A stretch of DNA of 46,926 nt from Flemingiibacterium sp045636265 (GCA_045636265.1 JAZTXD010000126.1:1-46926); one strand, 5' to 3'; shown: positions 7,913 to 15,428, numbered from the stretch's first letter. Program-made: numbers and translations. The notes: generated by a model not told the origin, from the letters alone.

Positions 7913-8674
7913 ATGAAAGAAACAAGAATACTGTTTTCCGGTGTCGCGGGACGTATGGGTAAGGCAACACGTGCGGCGGCAGAGTCAAGCGCTGAATATA
8001 AAATCGTTGCAGGACTTGATATAGTTCCTGCTGTGGATACCATACCGATATTTCAGAACCCGGACGATGTTAACGTGGAGATTGACGCGATAATTGATTT
8101 CTCTCACCATTCGGCAACGCAGAAGCTGCTCGAGTTTGCAGTGAAGAAGAATATCCCCGTTGTCATCTGCACAACCGGTCACACAGAGGAAGAGACGGCG
8201 ATGATGCGTGCGGCGGCAGAGAAGATTCCCGTGTTTTTCTCGCGCAATATGTCTGTGGGAATCAATCTTGTTATCGAGCTGGCAAAGCGTGCGGCGGCGA
8301 TACTCGGCGAGGATTTCGATATCGAGATCATCGAAAAGCATCACAACAAAAAGCTTGACGCTCCGAGCGGCACTGCTCTCATGATAGCGGACGCCATTGC
8401 GGATACAGTTGAGTATGATGCGGAGTATACCTACGAGCGTCAGTCAAGACGTGAAGCGAGAAGAAAGAACGAGATCGGTATCAGCGCAGTGCGCGGCGGT
8501 ACGATCGTTGGCGAGCATGACGTAATGTTCTGCGGTGCGGACGAGATTGTAACGCTCAGCCACAGTGCGGCATCGCGTGACGTTTTCGCGAGAGGCGCGC
8601 TTCGCGCGGCGGCATACGTTGTCGGCAAGCCTGCGGGAATGTACGACATGTCCATGCTTGTCGGAGAAGTCTGA
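7913..8674 (+). CDS. dapB: 4-hydroxy-tetrahydrodipicolinate reductase
   Basis: 253 residues. DapB reduces the DapA product with NAD(P)H. The nucleotide-binding loop GVAGRMGK (about 10-17), IDFSHHSAT, CTTGHTEEE, FSRNMSVGINL and the signature HHNKKLDAPSGTA (143-155; catalytic H143 and K147) are all present. An AGGAAG ribosome site precedes the ATG. It is the second gene of the lysine operon and ends before a strong terminator at 8689. It should be silenced together with dapA by lysine. Confidence 0.96.
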   Translation: MKETRILFSGVAGRMGKATRAAAESSAEYKIVAGLDIVPAVDTIPIFQNPDDVNVEIDAIIDFSHHSATQKLLEFAVKKNIPVVICTTGHTEEETAMMRAAAEKIPVFFSRNMSVGINLVIELAKRAAAILGEDFDIEIIEKHHNKKLDAPSGTALMIADAIADTVEYDAEYTYERQSRREARRKNEIGISAVRGGTIVGEHDVMFCGADEIVTLSHSAASRDVFARGALRAAAYVVGKPAGMYDMSMLVGEV

Positions 8675-8688
8675 ATTTAATAATACCT

Positions 8689-8721
8689 ACAGTGCAGGCA
8701 AATTTGTCTGCACTGTTTTTT
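8689..8721 (+). terminator. Terminator of dapA-dapB
   Basis: Stem ACAGTGCAG/CTGCACTGT (8689-8697 with 8708-8716) followed by TTTTTT. Confidence 0.85.
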
Positions 8722-8754
8722 GTCGGATGATTTAGAAAAATATTCATGCGGCGA

Positions 8755-8783
8755 TTGACAAATGCAGATGTTTATGATACAAT
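8755..8783 (+). promoter_or_regulatory. Sigma-A promoter of the structured-leader lipoprotein gene
   Basis: TTGACA (8755-8760), 17-bp spacer, TACAAT (8778-8783). Transcription would start near 8790, giving a leader of about 140 nt. Confidence 0.85.
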
Positions 8784-8789
8784 TAAAGT

Positions 8790-8928
8790 GTGAGTTTTCA
8801 TCGGTGTCACATCTGCCGCCGGCAGGCGTGACAAACTGCGTGAAGATTTAAGACAACCGCGCCGAAACGGCGAGAAAGGAAATGCTTTTCTGCGGCTGTA
8901 TCTTCAGCCCCGAAAGCTTCGGTTACTT
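8790..8928 (+). promoter_or_regulatory. Structured 5' leader RNA of unknown class
   Basis: Helices visible by eye: TGTCAC (8805-8810) with GTGACA (8828-8833), enclosing CTGCC/GGCAG; GAAGAT (8842-8847) with ATCTTC (8900-8905), stacked on ACAACCGC (8853-8860) with GCGGCTGT (8892-8899, one mismatch). These enclose GCCG-AAA-CGGC (8861-8871) and a weak AGAAA/TTTCT hairpin. The only purine-rich ribosome-like sequence (AAAGGA, 8875-8880) lies inside the fold, about 48 nt before the lipoprotein ATG. I compared it from memory with common riboswitch consensus elements and recognised none. Confidence 0.5.
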
Positions 8929-8932
8929 ATGA
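8882..8932 (+). CDS. Possible 16-residue leader peptide overlapping the lipoprotein start
   Basis: A short frame, MLFCGCIFSPESFGYL then TGA, starts at 8882 and its stop shares ATGA with the lipoprotein ATG at 8929. An AGGA lies only 1 bp before its ATG, which is too close for good initiation. The lipoprotein ATG itself has no ribosome site, so coupling through this frame is a possible explanation. Whether it is translated is unknown, and chance cannot be excluded. Confidence 0.2.
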   Translation: MLFCGCIFSPESFGYL

Positions 8933-10224
8933 AAAAAATCAATGTAATTTCCCTGATTCTTGCAGGACTTATCACGCTTACCGTTTTTGCAGGATGCGGT
9001 AATAACACCGACAATCCTGACACCACCGACACCGGCACGGATACCGTAGTTGATACCTCTGCCGACGATACTTCCGGCGACGATACCACATCGGATTACG
9101 TTCCCGAGGAGAACCCTTACACACGTCCCGAAGAAACCTATGAAGGCGTGCAGGGAATCGCACTTCGTACATCCACCGTTCCCGAGGAAAGAGCTTTGGA
9201 GGGGACACAGGTTAGTGACCTTATAATTCCGGCGGATATGTCGAATAAGATTCATGAAATTCTCTACGGAAATGATCTCAGAGTATGGCTCACTCTCGAT
9301 GTCGTAAAGGCAGATGAAACAGAGCTTTGGGCTGTTAACGCGGCAATTGCTGCAGACGGTGTATACGGCATTGAGCTTAACTTCTGTACAGCCGAGCATG
9401 AGATGGGCGGCGAATATAACAATCTTGCTATATTGAACGAGTTTCTTATAAAGGTAAGAGAGAAGATCGATGCCAAGGGCACGCTTAAGCTTGCGGTTCT
9501 CGTTCCTTCCGATATCAACGCTTGCTACAATCACGGTGTTGATATAGGCGAATGGGTTTCCAAGAAGTATGTTGACGTTGTAGCTCCCTATTCCGGCTCC
9601 GACTTCAACAATACCGATATTCCGGTACGTCTTTGGACCTCGCTTACCGACCCGTACGGTGTGAAGCTTGTGCCTGTAATCTCGCAGATTATCAAGCATA
9701 CCGAGAAGGCAGAGGGATATCCTCAGACCGCAGAAACGCTTGCCGGCGATGCGGCAAACTACATTGCACAGGGCGCAGATAAGATTTCCGTTGGCGATTG
9801 GGTTGCGCCTGAACTTCTCAAGATCATCGGTTCTTATGAAACCGTTATGAAGGTTGACCGTCTGCACGTCCTTACATACAATAACTTTACTCCCGAATGG
9901 GCAAACAATGTAGCATATCTTCCCAAGGTGTTCAACGCTTCCAGCTGGGCAACGCTCCGTGTTCCCATGGGTAACATCCCCGAGGACGCAAAGGTTACAC
10001 TCCTTGTTGAGGTAAATGCTGTTCCGAGTGCTACTCCTGTTGTGTATGTAAACTCTCAGGAATGCACATATATCGGTGCTGATCCCGAAAACGAGAAGGT
10101 TCTTTGCTATGAGCTTCCCGAGATAACAAGAGGCGACGGTTATGTCGTTGCCGAGTTCAAGGGTGGATACGGTGCAGGAAATACACAGATCGAACATTTC
10201 GCAGTTGCGGTGGACGTTCAGTAA
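8929..10224 (+). CDS. Lipoprotein with TIM-barrel glycosidase-like domain (paralogue of the gene at 37092)
   Basis: 431 residues. A signal peptide ends at the lipobox-like FAGC with C23; a D/T-rich linker (30-60) follows. From about residue 75 the pattern is that of a TIM-barrel carbohydrate-active protein: GVYGIELNF (144-152, E149), LVPSDINACYNHGVDIGEWV (191-210) and DIPVRLW (230-236), then a C-terminal beta domain. A 46-residue block aligns without gaps to residues 235-280 of the protein at 37092-38546. Substrate and activity are unknown; the predicted place is the outer face of the membrane. The ATG has no ribosome site of its own and follows a structured leader. Confidence 0.7.
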   Translation: MKKINVISLILAGLITLTVFAGCGNNTDNPDTTDTGTDTVVDTSADDTSGDDTTSDYVPEENPYTRPEETYEGVQGIALRTSTVPEERALEGTQVSDLIIPADMSNKIHEILYGNDLRVWLTLDVVKADETELWAVNAAIAADGVYGIELNFCTAEHEMGGEYNNLAILNEFLIKVREKIDAKGTLKLAVLVPSDINACYNHGVDIGEWVSKKYVDVVAPYSGSDFNNTDIPVRLWTSLTDPYGVKLVPVISQIIKHTEKAEGYPQTAETLAGDAANYIAQGADKISVGDWVAPELLKIIGSYETVMKVDRLHVLTYNNFTPEWANNVAYLPKVFNASSWATLRVPMGNIPEDAKVTLLVEVNAVPSATPVVYVNSQECTYIGADPENEKVLCYELPEITRGDGYVVAEFKGGYGAGNTQIEHFAVAVDVQ

Positions 10225-10242
10225 TCAAAACAGATAAAATCA

Positions 10243-10278
10243 GCCCCCGAAAGCTTCAGGCTTTCGGGGGCATTTTTT
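10243..10278 (+). terminator. Terminator of the lipoprotein gene
   Basis: Twelve-bp perfect stem GCCCCCGAAAGC/GCTTTCGGGGGC (10243-10254 with 10260-10271), then TTTTTT. Confidence 0.9.
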
Positions 10279-10285
10279 GTATACA

Positions 10286-10314
10286 AAAGAACACCGGTTA
10301 AACCGGTGTTCTTT
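10286..10314 (-). terminator. Terminator of the CofE-like gene
   Basis: Inverted repeat AAAGAACACCGGTT/AACCGGTGTTCTTT, followed on the minus strand by TTTTGTAT. It stands back to back with the terminator of the convergent lipoprotein gene. Confidence 0.75.
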
Positions 10315-10318
10315 ACTA

Positions 10319-11512
10319 TTATTCAGTGGTGTAGTTGTCGAAATAACCCTGGATGAATACGATCGGAGTACCCTTGTCGCCGGAACCGGAAGTCAGGTCG
10401 CAGAGCGAACCTATAAGGTCGGTGAGCTGACGGGGAGTGGTACCCTCGGATGCCATCTTACCAACGAGGTTACCGTCTTTTTCGGTAATCTTTGTCTTGA
10501 TCGCTTCCTTGAGTGCATCGCCGGAGAGATCAGCGAAATCGTTGTCTGCAAGGTACTTAAGCTTGAGCTCGTTGGGAGTTCCCTCAAGTCCGCTTGTGTA
10601 TGCAGGAGCAACTACCGGGTCTGCAAGCTCCCAAATCTTTCCGACGGGATCCTTGAACGCGCCGTCGCCGTATACCATAACCTCGATACGCTTGCCGGTT
10701 GCATCAAGAAGACGCTTCTGGATAGCGTCAACAACGGGCTGGCAGTCACGCGGGAAGAGCTTAACCTGATCCTCGGTTGCCTTGTTGGAGCCGAGAAGAC
10801 CGTAGTCAGCGTTGAATCCGCTTCCGTTTATAGACTCTGTAAGGATATCGTCAAGACCGAGTATGATCTCGCCGCCTGCTGCTTTGAGAAGACGCTTTGT
10901 ACGCGCACGTGTGTGGATATCGCAACAGAGTACGTTCTTGGTGTAATCGAGGATCGCTCTGGGATTGTTTGCGAATATGATCTCACATTCGGCACCGCAT
11001 CCGCGGATGAGCTCCTCGTAGTATTCAACGTAGTCAACACCGGTGAATCTGTGCTTCTCATAGCCGAAAAGCTCACGGTATTTCTTAAGGTCGAGAACAT
11101 CCTTGAAGGGATCAACACCCTTTTCGTCAAGAGCGTCGAGAGATACTAAATGGTTGCCGACTTCATCGGACGGATAGGAGAGCATAAGGACGATCTTCTT
11201 TGCGCCCTTTGCAATGCCGCGAAGGCATATAGCGAAACGGTTACGGCTGAGAATGGGGAATATAACACCAACGGTGCCGCCACCAAACTTTGCCTTGATA
11301 TCTGTTGCGATATCGTCAACAGTTGCGTAGTTGCCCTGAGCTCTTGCAACAATAGCTTCGGTCATAGCAACGATATCACGATCGTGAAATTCAAAACCGG
11401 CATCCTTCTGTGCCTCGAGAACGGAATCTGCCACTATAGCAACGATGTCATCACCGTTTCTGATAATGGGCGCTCTGACGCCTCTGGATACAGTACCAAT
11501 CATACGACTCAT
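10319..11512 (-). CDS. Coenzyme F420-0:L-glutamate ligase-like (CofE family) protein
   Basis: 397 residues. The N-terminus carries the CofE-type GTVSRGVRAPIIRNGDDIV and VAMTEAIVARAQGNY motifs; CofE enzymes add glutamate to F420-0 with GTP. It is longer than archaeal CofE (about 250 residues), with inserted and C-terminal parts (for example VMVYGDGAFKDPVGKIWELADP). I see no other F420 gene in the window, and many Clostridia with such homologues lack a known F420 pathway, so the real substrate is open. The start has a strong AAAGGAGATATAAATT-ATG context. It is a single-gene unit with its own promoter and terminator. Confidence 0.8.
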   Translation of the reverse strand: MSRMIGTVSRGVRAPIIRNGDDIVAIVADSVLEAQKDAGFEFHDRDIVAMTEAIVARAQGNYATVDDIATDIKAKFGGGTVGVIFPILSRNRFAICLRGIAKGAKKIVLMLSYPSDEVGNHLVSLDALDEKGVDPFKDVLDLKKYRELFGYEKHRFTGVDYVEYYEELIRGCGAECEIIFANNPRAILDYTKNVLCCDIHTRARTKRLLKAAGGEIILGLDDILTESINGSGFNADYGLLGSNKATEDQVKLFPRDCQPVVDAIQKRLLDATGKRIEVMVYGDGAFKDPVGKIWELADPVVAPAYTSGLEGTPNELKLKYLADNDFADLSGDALKEAIKTKITEKDGNLVGKMASEGTTPRQLTDLIGSLCDLTSGSGDKGTPIVFIQGYFDNYTTE

Positions 11513-11581
11513 AATTTATATCTCCTTTAATATGATCCATAAAGCTTGGTGAAAATATCACCGCAATCATACCAATTATAT

Positions 11582-11610
11582 ATTATATCATATATCTTCG
11601 GCTTTTTCAA
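11582..11610 (-). promoter_or_regulatory. Sigma-A promoter of the CofE-like gene
   Basis: Minus strand: TTGAAA (11605-11610), 17-bp spacer, TATAAT (11582-11587). Confidence 0.8.
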
Positions 11611-11798
11611 TATTTTCACGCAAATTTTTCACAGAAACTTTCGAAAAAAATTTATGCTCAAACGGATGTTTTTTGGATATTTTGCAAGTATATGCATAAG
11701 ATACTGTCAGGTTGTCGGTATAGAGGGAAGTGCGAGATACGGTTTTTGAATAAATTGCAAAAAAATGACAAAAGAGCGGTGAAAATCAAAATTTTCTA

Positions 11799-11827
11799 TT
11801 GAAATTTGCGAGCGGATATGGTATAAT
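11799..11827 (+). promoter_or_regulatory. Sigma-A promoter of purC
   Basis: TTGAAA (11799-11804), 17-bp spacer, TATAAT (11822-11827). The leader is only about 45 nt and shows no riboswitch. Confidence 0.85.
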
Positions 11828-11878
11828 AGTATCCGTGATAATAGTCACTAACGTGATAATATATAAGGAGTACTGACC

Positions 11879-12577
11879 ATGAAAAAGCTTTATGAAGGCA
11901 AAACCAAAGACGTTTATGCTCTTGACAACGGCAATGTTCTTCTCAAATTCAAGGATGACTGCACCGGTAAAGACGGCGTGTTCGATCCCGGCGAAAACTC
12001 TGTAGGACTCACCATCGAGGGTATCGGTAAGGCTAACCTTATCTCCTCTGTACACTATTTTGAGCTGCTTAAGAAGGCAGGCAACAAAACACATTATGTA
12101 AGCGCAGACGTTGACGAGGCAACCATGGAAGTGCTTCCCGCTGAGTGCTTCGGTAAGGCTCAGGGCGGTAACGGTCTTGAGGTAATCTGCCGTCTTGTTG
12201 CAACCGGCAGCTTTGTTCGCAGATACGGCGAGTATATCAAGGACGGCACACCTCTTGAGTGCGGCTATGTTGAGTGCACCTTCAAGAATGACGAGAAGGG
12301 CGACCCGCTGGTAACCGGCGAGGGTCTTGCGGCTCTTAAAGTTATGACTCCTGCTATGTTCGAGTCCATGAAGGAGCAGACACTCAAGATTACAAAGATC
12401 GTTGCTGATGACCTTAAGAGCATCGGCCTTGACCTTTGGGACATCAAGTTTGAGTTTGGCTACAACAACGGCGAGGTTATCCTCATTGACGAGATCGCTT
12501 CCGGTAACATGAGAGTTTACAAGGACGGCAAGATCGTTGAGCCCGTTGAGCTTACCAAGATGATCAACAACAGATAA
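11879..12577 (+). CDS. purC: Phosphoribosylaminoimidazole-succinocarboxamide synthase
   Basis: 232 residues, normal length. PurC joins CAIR and aspartate with ATP in purine synthesis. Motifs are KKLYEGKTKDVY at the N-terminus, EVICRLVATGSFVRRYG, ECGYVECTFKND, GLDLWDIKFEFGYNNGEVILIDEIASGNMRVY. The last segment departs from the common DEI-PDxxRxW form, having SGNMRVYKDG instead. An AAGGAG site lies just upstream. The gene stands alone with its own promoter and terminator and not in a pur operon. Confidence 0.92.
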   Translation: MKKLYEGKTKDVYALDNGNVLLKFKDDCTGKDGVFDPGENSVGLTIEGIGKANLISSVHYFELLKKAGNKTHYVSADVDEATMEVLPAECFGKAQGGNGLEVICRLVATGSFVRRYGEYIKDGTPLECGYVECTFKNDEKGDPLVTGEGLAALKVMTPAMFESMKEQTLKITKIVADDLKSIGLDLWDIKFEFGYNNGEVILIDEIASGNMRVYKDGKIVEPVELTKMINNR

Positions 12578-12594
12578 GGTAAATATACTAAATT

Positions 12595-12629
12595 CGCCTC
12601 GTGCACTTTGTTTGCGCGAGGCGTTTTTT
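12595..12629 (+). terminator. Terminator of purC
   Basis: Stem CGCCTCG/CGAGGCG (12595-12601 with 12617-12623), then TTTTTT. Confidence 0.8.
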
Positions 12630-12691
12630 AGATTCTAAATAAAAAGCAGAATATATCAGTATCCCGCATGATACATCAATTATTGTAAATA

Positions 12692-12705
12692 AAAGGTTAA
12701 CCTTT
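12692..12705. promoter_or_regulatory. Palindromic operator candidate upstream of the GH2 gene
   Basis: The perfect 14-bp palindrome AAAGGTTAACCTTT ends 11 bp before the -35 hexamer at 12717. Position and symmetry fit a dimeric regulator of sugar catabolism; the regulator is not identified. Confidence 0.45.
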
Positions 12706-12716
12706 GTAAAAATGCC

Positions 12717-12745
12717 TTGAAAAATGTCCCTTAAAGCAATATAAT
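12717..12745 (+). promoter_or_regulatory. Sigma-A promoter of the GH2 gene
   Basis: TTGAAA (12717-12722), 17-bp spacer, TATAAT (12740-12745). Confidence 0.8.
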
Positions 12746-12799
12746 TAAGTTAACAAAAGCCACAGGGCTATAAGCTTTTTTTATGAAAGGGAAAATATT

Positions 12800-14509
12800 A
12801 TGAGTCAGACTAACGGACCACGTCTTTGCGATCTTGTAACGCCTTTTGAAAATTCTGAGAACACATGGAGTATCTATCCTCGCCCGCAGATGGTGAGAGA
12901 TTCCTACATTCCGCTTGATAAGGATTGGCGTCTTGCCGTCAAATCCGGTGAGAGTGTAACGCCCCTTGGCGGAATCGCTATGCCGTTTGCTCCCGAAACA
13001 CGCCTTTCGGGTATAAGAAGAACTCTCGATGAGGGTGAAAAGTGGGTTTATACTTGCAATTTTACGCTCCCCGAGGGCTTTAATATCGGACATGTACTGC
13101 TTCATTTCGGAGCGGTTGACCAGATTGCGAATGTCAATGTGAACGGACACAATTTCAAGCAGCATGTCGGCGGATATCTGCCGTTTGAATACGATATCAC
13201 AAAATATCTTGCAGATGAAAATGTTATCACCGTTGAGGTTGCCGACGAGCTTGATCTCGATATTCCGTACGGCAAGCAGTGGAAAAAGCGCGGCGGTATG
13301 TGGTATACACCTATCAGCGGAATCTGGCAGACTGTATGGCTTGAAAGCGTACCGAAGCAGTACATAAGCTCCATTCGCCTGACTCCCACGCTTGACACAA
13401 TTACTATCGAAACTGTCGGCGGAAAGACAAAAAAGACGGTGGAAATCGAAACTGAAAAGGGAATTGTTACCCACACCTTTGAGGGCGATAAGTGCGAGAT
13501 AAAAATCGACGAGCCGCATCTCTGGTCGCCCGAGGATCCGTACCTTTACAATTTCACGCTGACATCCGGTGAGGATAAAATACGCTCGTATTTCGCGCTC
13601 CGTACCATAACCTGCAAGAAAAAGCGCATCCTCCTCAACGGCAAGCCGTATTTCTTCAACGGACTTCTTGTCCAGGGATATTTCAGTGACGGAATCTATC
13701 TCCCGGCTTCTCCCGACGGATTTTTGTGGGATATACAGACAATGAAAAAGCTCGGCTTCAACATGCTCAGAAAGCATATCAAGGTTGAGCCGGAAGCGTT
13801 CTATTACTACTGCGACAAATACGGCATGGTTGTGTTCCAGGATATGGTCAACAGCGGTCACTACAGCTTCTTTGCCGATACGCTGCTGCCCAATATAATA
13901 GGACATAAGCCGATAAGAAAGAAGCGCTTTAATAAGCGCCACTGCGAGATATTCGAGAAGCACTGCGCGGATACCGTAAACCACCTCTACAATCACCCCT
14001 GCATCTGCTACTACACGCTCTTTAACGAGGGTTGGGGACAGTACGATGCAGACCGAATCTACGGTGATATGAAGGCTATCGACTCCACGCGCGTGTGGGA
14101 TGCAACGTCCGGCTGGTTTGCGCAGAAGGATAGCGACGTGCAGAGTGAGCATATCTACTTCAAGAAGGCGAAATTCCCGTTTGGCAAGCGTCCGGCTGTG
14201 CTCTCCGAGTTCGGCGGATACACCTGCAAGATCGAGGGACACATCTTCAATCTCGATAAGGCATTCGGCTACAAGACCATGACCGATATCGACCACTTCA
14301 GCCGCGAGATTCAGGACCTTTACTTCACCCAGGTCGTTCCGATGGCGAAAAAGGGACTTTCCGCTGCTGTTCTCACCCAAGTCAGCGATGTCGAGGACGA
14401 GATCAACGGACTTGTTACCTACGACAGACAGGTCGTAAAGGTAAGAGAGGACGTAATGCAGGAAATCAAGAAGGCTATAGACGAGGCTTTTGCGGAGTCG
14501 AATAAGTAA
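12800..14509 (+). CDS. Glycoside hydrolase family 2 protein (beta-glycosidase)
   Basis: 569 residues with no signal peptide, so predicted cytoplasmic. The GH2 order is visible: N-terminal sugar-binding jelly roll (about 30-185, with ISGIWQTVWLE), an immunoglobulin-like sandwich (about 190-280), then the TIM barrel with LGFNMLRKHIKVEP. The acid/base glutamate is E410 in FNEGWGQ and the nucleophile E470 in LSEFGGY. It is shorter than LacZ (over 1000) and lacks C-terminal accessory domains. Galactosidase, glucuronidase and mannosidase activities cannot be told apart by eye. An AAAGGGA ribosome site precedes the ATG. It is monocistronic. Confidence 0.9.
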   Translation: MSQTNGPRLCDLVTPFENSENTWSIYPRPQMVRDSYIPLDKDWRLAVKSGESVTPLGGIAMPFAPETRLSGIRRTLDEGEKWVYTCNFTLPEGFNIGHVLLHFGAVDQIANVNVNGHNFKQHVGGYLPFEYDITKYLADENVITVEVADELDLDIPYGKQWKKRGGMWYTPISGIWQTVWLESVPKQYISSIRLTPTLDTITIETVGGKTKKTVEIETEKGIVTHTFEGDKCEIKIDEPHLWSPEDPYLYNFTLTSGEDKIRSYFALRTITCKKKRILLNGKPYFFNGLLVQGYFSDGIYLPASPDGFLWDIQTMKKLGFNMLRKHIKVEPEAFYYYCDKYGMVVFQDMVNSGHYSFFADTLLPNIIGHKPIRKKRFNKRHCEIFEKHCADTVNHLYNHPCICYYTLFNEGWGQYDADRIYGDMKAIDSTRVWDATSGWFAQKDSDVQSEHIYFKKAKFPFGKRPAVLSEFGGYTCKIEGHIFNLDKAFGYKTMTDIDHFSREIQDLYFTQVVPMAKKGLSAAVLTQVSDVEDEINGLVTYDRQVVKVREDVMQEIKKAIDEAFAESNK

Positions 14510-14524
14510 AAATTTACCGCATGG

Positions 14525-14553
14525 CGTACCTGCGATATAGCAGGTACGTTTTT
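14525..14553 (+). terminator. Terminator of the GH2 gene
   Basis: Nine-bp stem CGTACCTGC/GCAGGTACG (14525-14533 with 14540-14548), then TTTTT. Confidence 0.85.
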
Positions 14554-14607
14554 GCTTTTATCCAACCATAAGTTGGGCGAAAGATCATAAATCAAACCAA
14601 TGAGTCA

Positions 14608-14636
14608 TTGTATTTTTTCTCAAACGGTGATATAAT
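14608..14636 (+). promoter_or_regulatory. Promoter of the XRE/FtsK-gamma-like gene
   Basis: TTGTAT (14608-14613), 17-bp spacer, TATAAT (14631-14636). The -35 is weak, the -10 perfect. Confidence 0.6.
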
Positions 14637-14679
14637 TTAAGCGTAGCTACAAATAAATTTATTAAGAGAGGATTATTTA

Positions 14680-15111
14680 ATGTCTATAAGAATAGGTGAA
14701 AATATTACCTTTTTACGAAAGAAAAAAGGATTAACACAAGATGAGCTTGCAAAGGAACTCAATATATCAAATCAAGCTGTATCAAAATGGGAGGCGGGAA
14801 AATGCTGTCCTGATATTGAACTTCTTCCCGTATTGGCACACTTTTTTGAAGTTTCCATTGACGAATTGTTAGTAAGCAAAAATTTAAACACAGCAATTTG
14901 TGTCAACGAATCAACCGATCCCGTTATATCGCAAGTAATTAAACTCGTACAAGAAGAACAAGTGGTTTCTACATCCATTTTGCAACGAAAACTTAATATT
15001 GGCTATACGAAAGCAAAAAAGATTATTGATGACATGTATGAAAGCGGATACGTAGTTAAAGATACAAGCTACAACTACAAATACTTATATAATGGCAATT
15101 CCATTAAATAG
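14680..15111 (+). CDS. XRE-family regulator with C-terminal FtsK-gamma-like winged helix
   Basis: 143 residues. Residues 5-60 form an XRE helix-turn-helix (IGENITFLRKKKGLTQDELA, then SNQAVSKWEAGK). Residues about 85-135 (VISQVIKLVQEEQVVSTSIL, then RKLNIGYTKAKKIIDDMYESGYV) resemble the gamma domain of FtsK/SpoIIIE, a winged helix that reads KOPS/SRS sequences. Such joined regulators occur in Firmicutes; targets are unknown. The gene is visibly more AT-rich than its neighbours and uses CAA for glutamine where neighbours use CAG, which suggests recent transfer. GAGAGGA lies 8 bp before the ATG. Its neighbour downstream is a palindromic repeat element. Confidence 0.85.
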   Translation: MSIRIGENITFLRKKKGLTQDELAKELNISNQAVSKWEAGKCCPDIELLPVLAHFFEVSIDELLVSKNLNTAICVNESTDPVISQVIKLVQEEQVVSTSILQRKLNIGYTKAKKIIDDMYESGYVVKDTSYNYKYLYNGNSIK

Positions 15112-15186
15112 CCGTTTTTGATTTGTGTCCACGAAATCAGTGCTTGTTGTTGGGAAAATCAGACAGACTTTCGGGGAGCACAAACT

Positions 15187-15317
15187 AAGGCTCCCTTGTG
15201 TAAAGGGAGCTGTCACCGAAGGTGACTGAGGGATTGTATTGCGGTGAGATTTAGCTTTATTACAATCCCTCCGTCACGGCGTCCGCCGTGCCACCTCCCT
15301 TTACACAAGGGAGGCTC
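15187..15317. repeat. Palindromic repeat element (MITE-like)
   Basis: Ends are inverted: CTCCCTTGTGTAAAGGGAG (15191-15209) and CTCCCTTTACACAAGGGAG (15295-15313) are perfect 19-bp complements. A second pair, GACTGAGGGATTGTA (15224-15238) and TACAATCCCTCCGTC (15261-15275), matches with one mismatch, and GTCACC-GAA-GGTGAC and CACGGC-GTCC-GCCGTG form side hairpins. The whole unit can fold into one branched structure. No coding frame or clear target-site duplication is seen. I recall similar repeats in gut Clostridia, but this was not checked. Confidence 0.75.
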
Positions 15318-15428
15318 ACCACCGCCCTACGATGATTGCGGCAGGTGAATCTGCTTTAAGAAATACACCGCTTGTCCGTAAATTTACGCGTACAACCGGA
15401 TTTTTATACAAAAAATTCCCAAAACCTC

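Larger units (their letters stand above)
11513..11878 (+). other. Intergenic region with two divergent promoters
   Basis: 366 bp, AT-rich. It holds the CofE-gene promoter at 11582-11610 (minus) and the purC promoter at 11799-11827 (plus). In the about 190 bp between them I see no gene, repeat or stable hairpin. Confidence 0.6.

Noticed and set aside
8923..10197. 424-codon open frame on the minus strand opposite the lipoprotein gene
   Set aside because: The plus-strand gene has a signal peptide, lipobox and a paralogue in the window; the minus frame has no motif.
11546..11749. 67-codon open frame in the intergenic region before purC
   Set aside because: It runs through the minus-strand promoter of the CofE-like gene, has no ribosome site, and its composition is that of non-coding DNA.
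12783..12803. Six-codon frame ending over the GH2 start
   Set aside because: Although it ends in ATGA at the GH2 ATG, it contains the GH2 ribosome site, and such short frames arise easily by chance.
12731..14380. 549-codon open frame on the minus strand opposite the GH2 gene
   Set aside because: It is a codon-bias shadow of the GH2 gene, which has catalytic motifs, a ribosome site, promoter and terminator on the plus strand.
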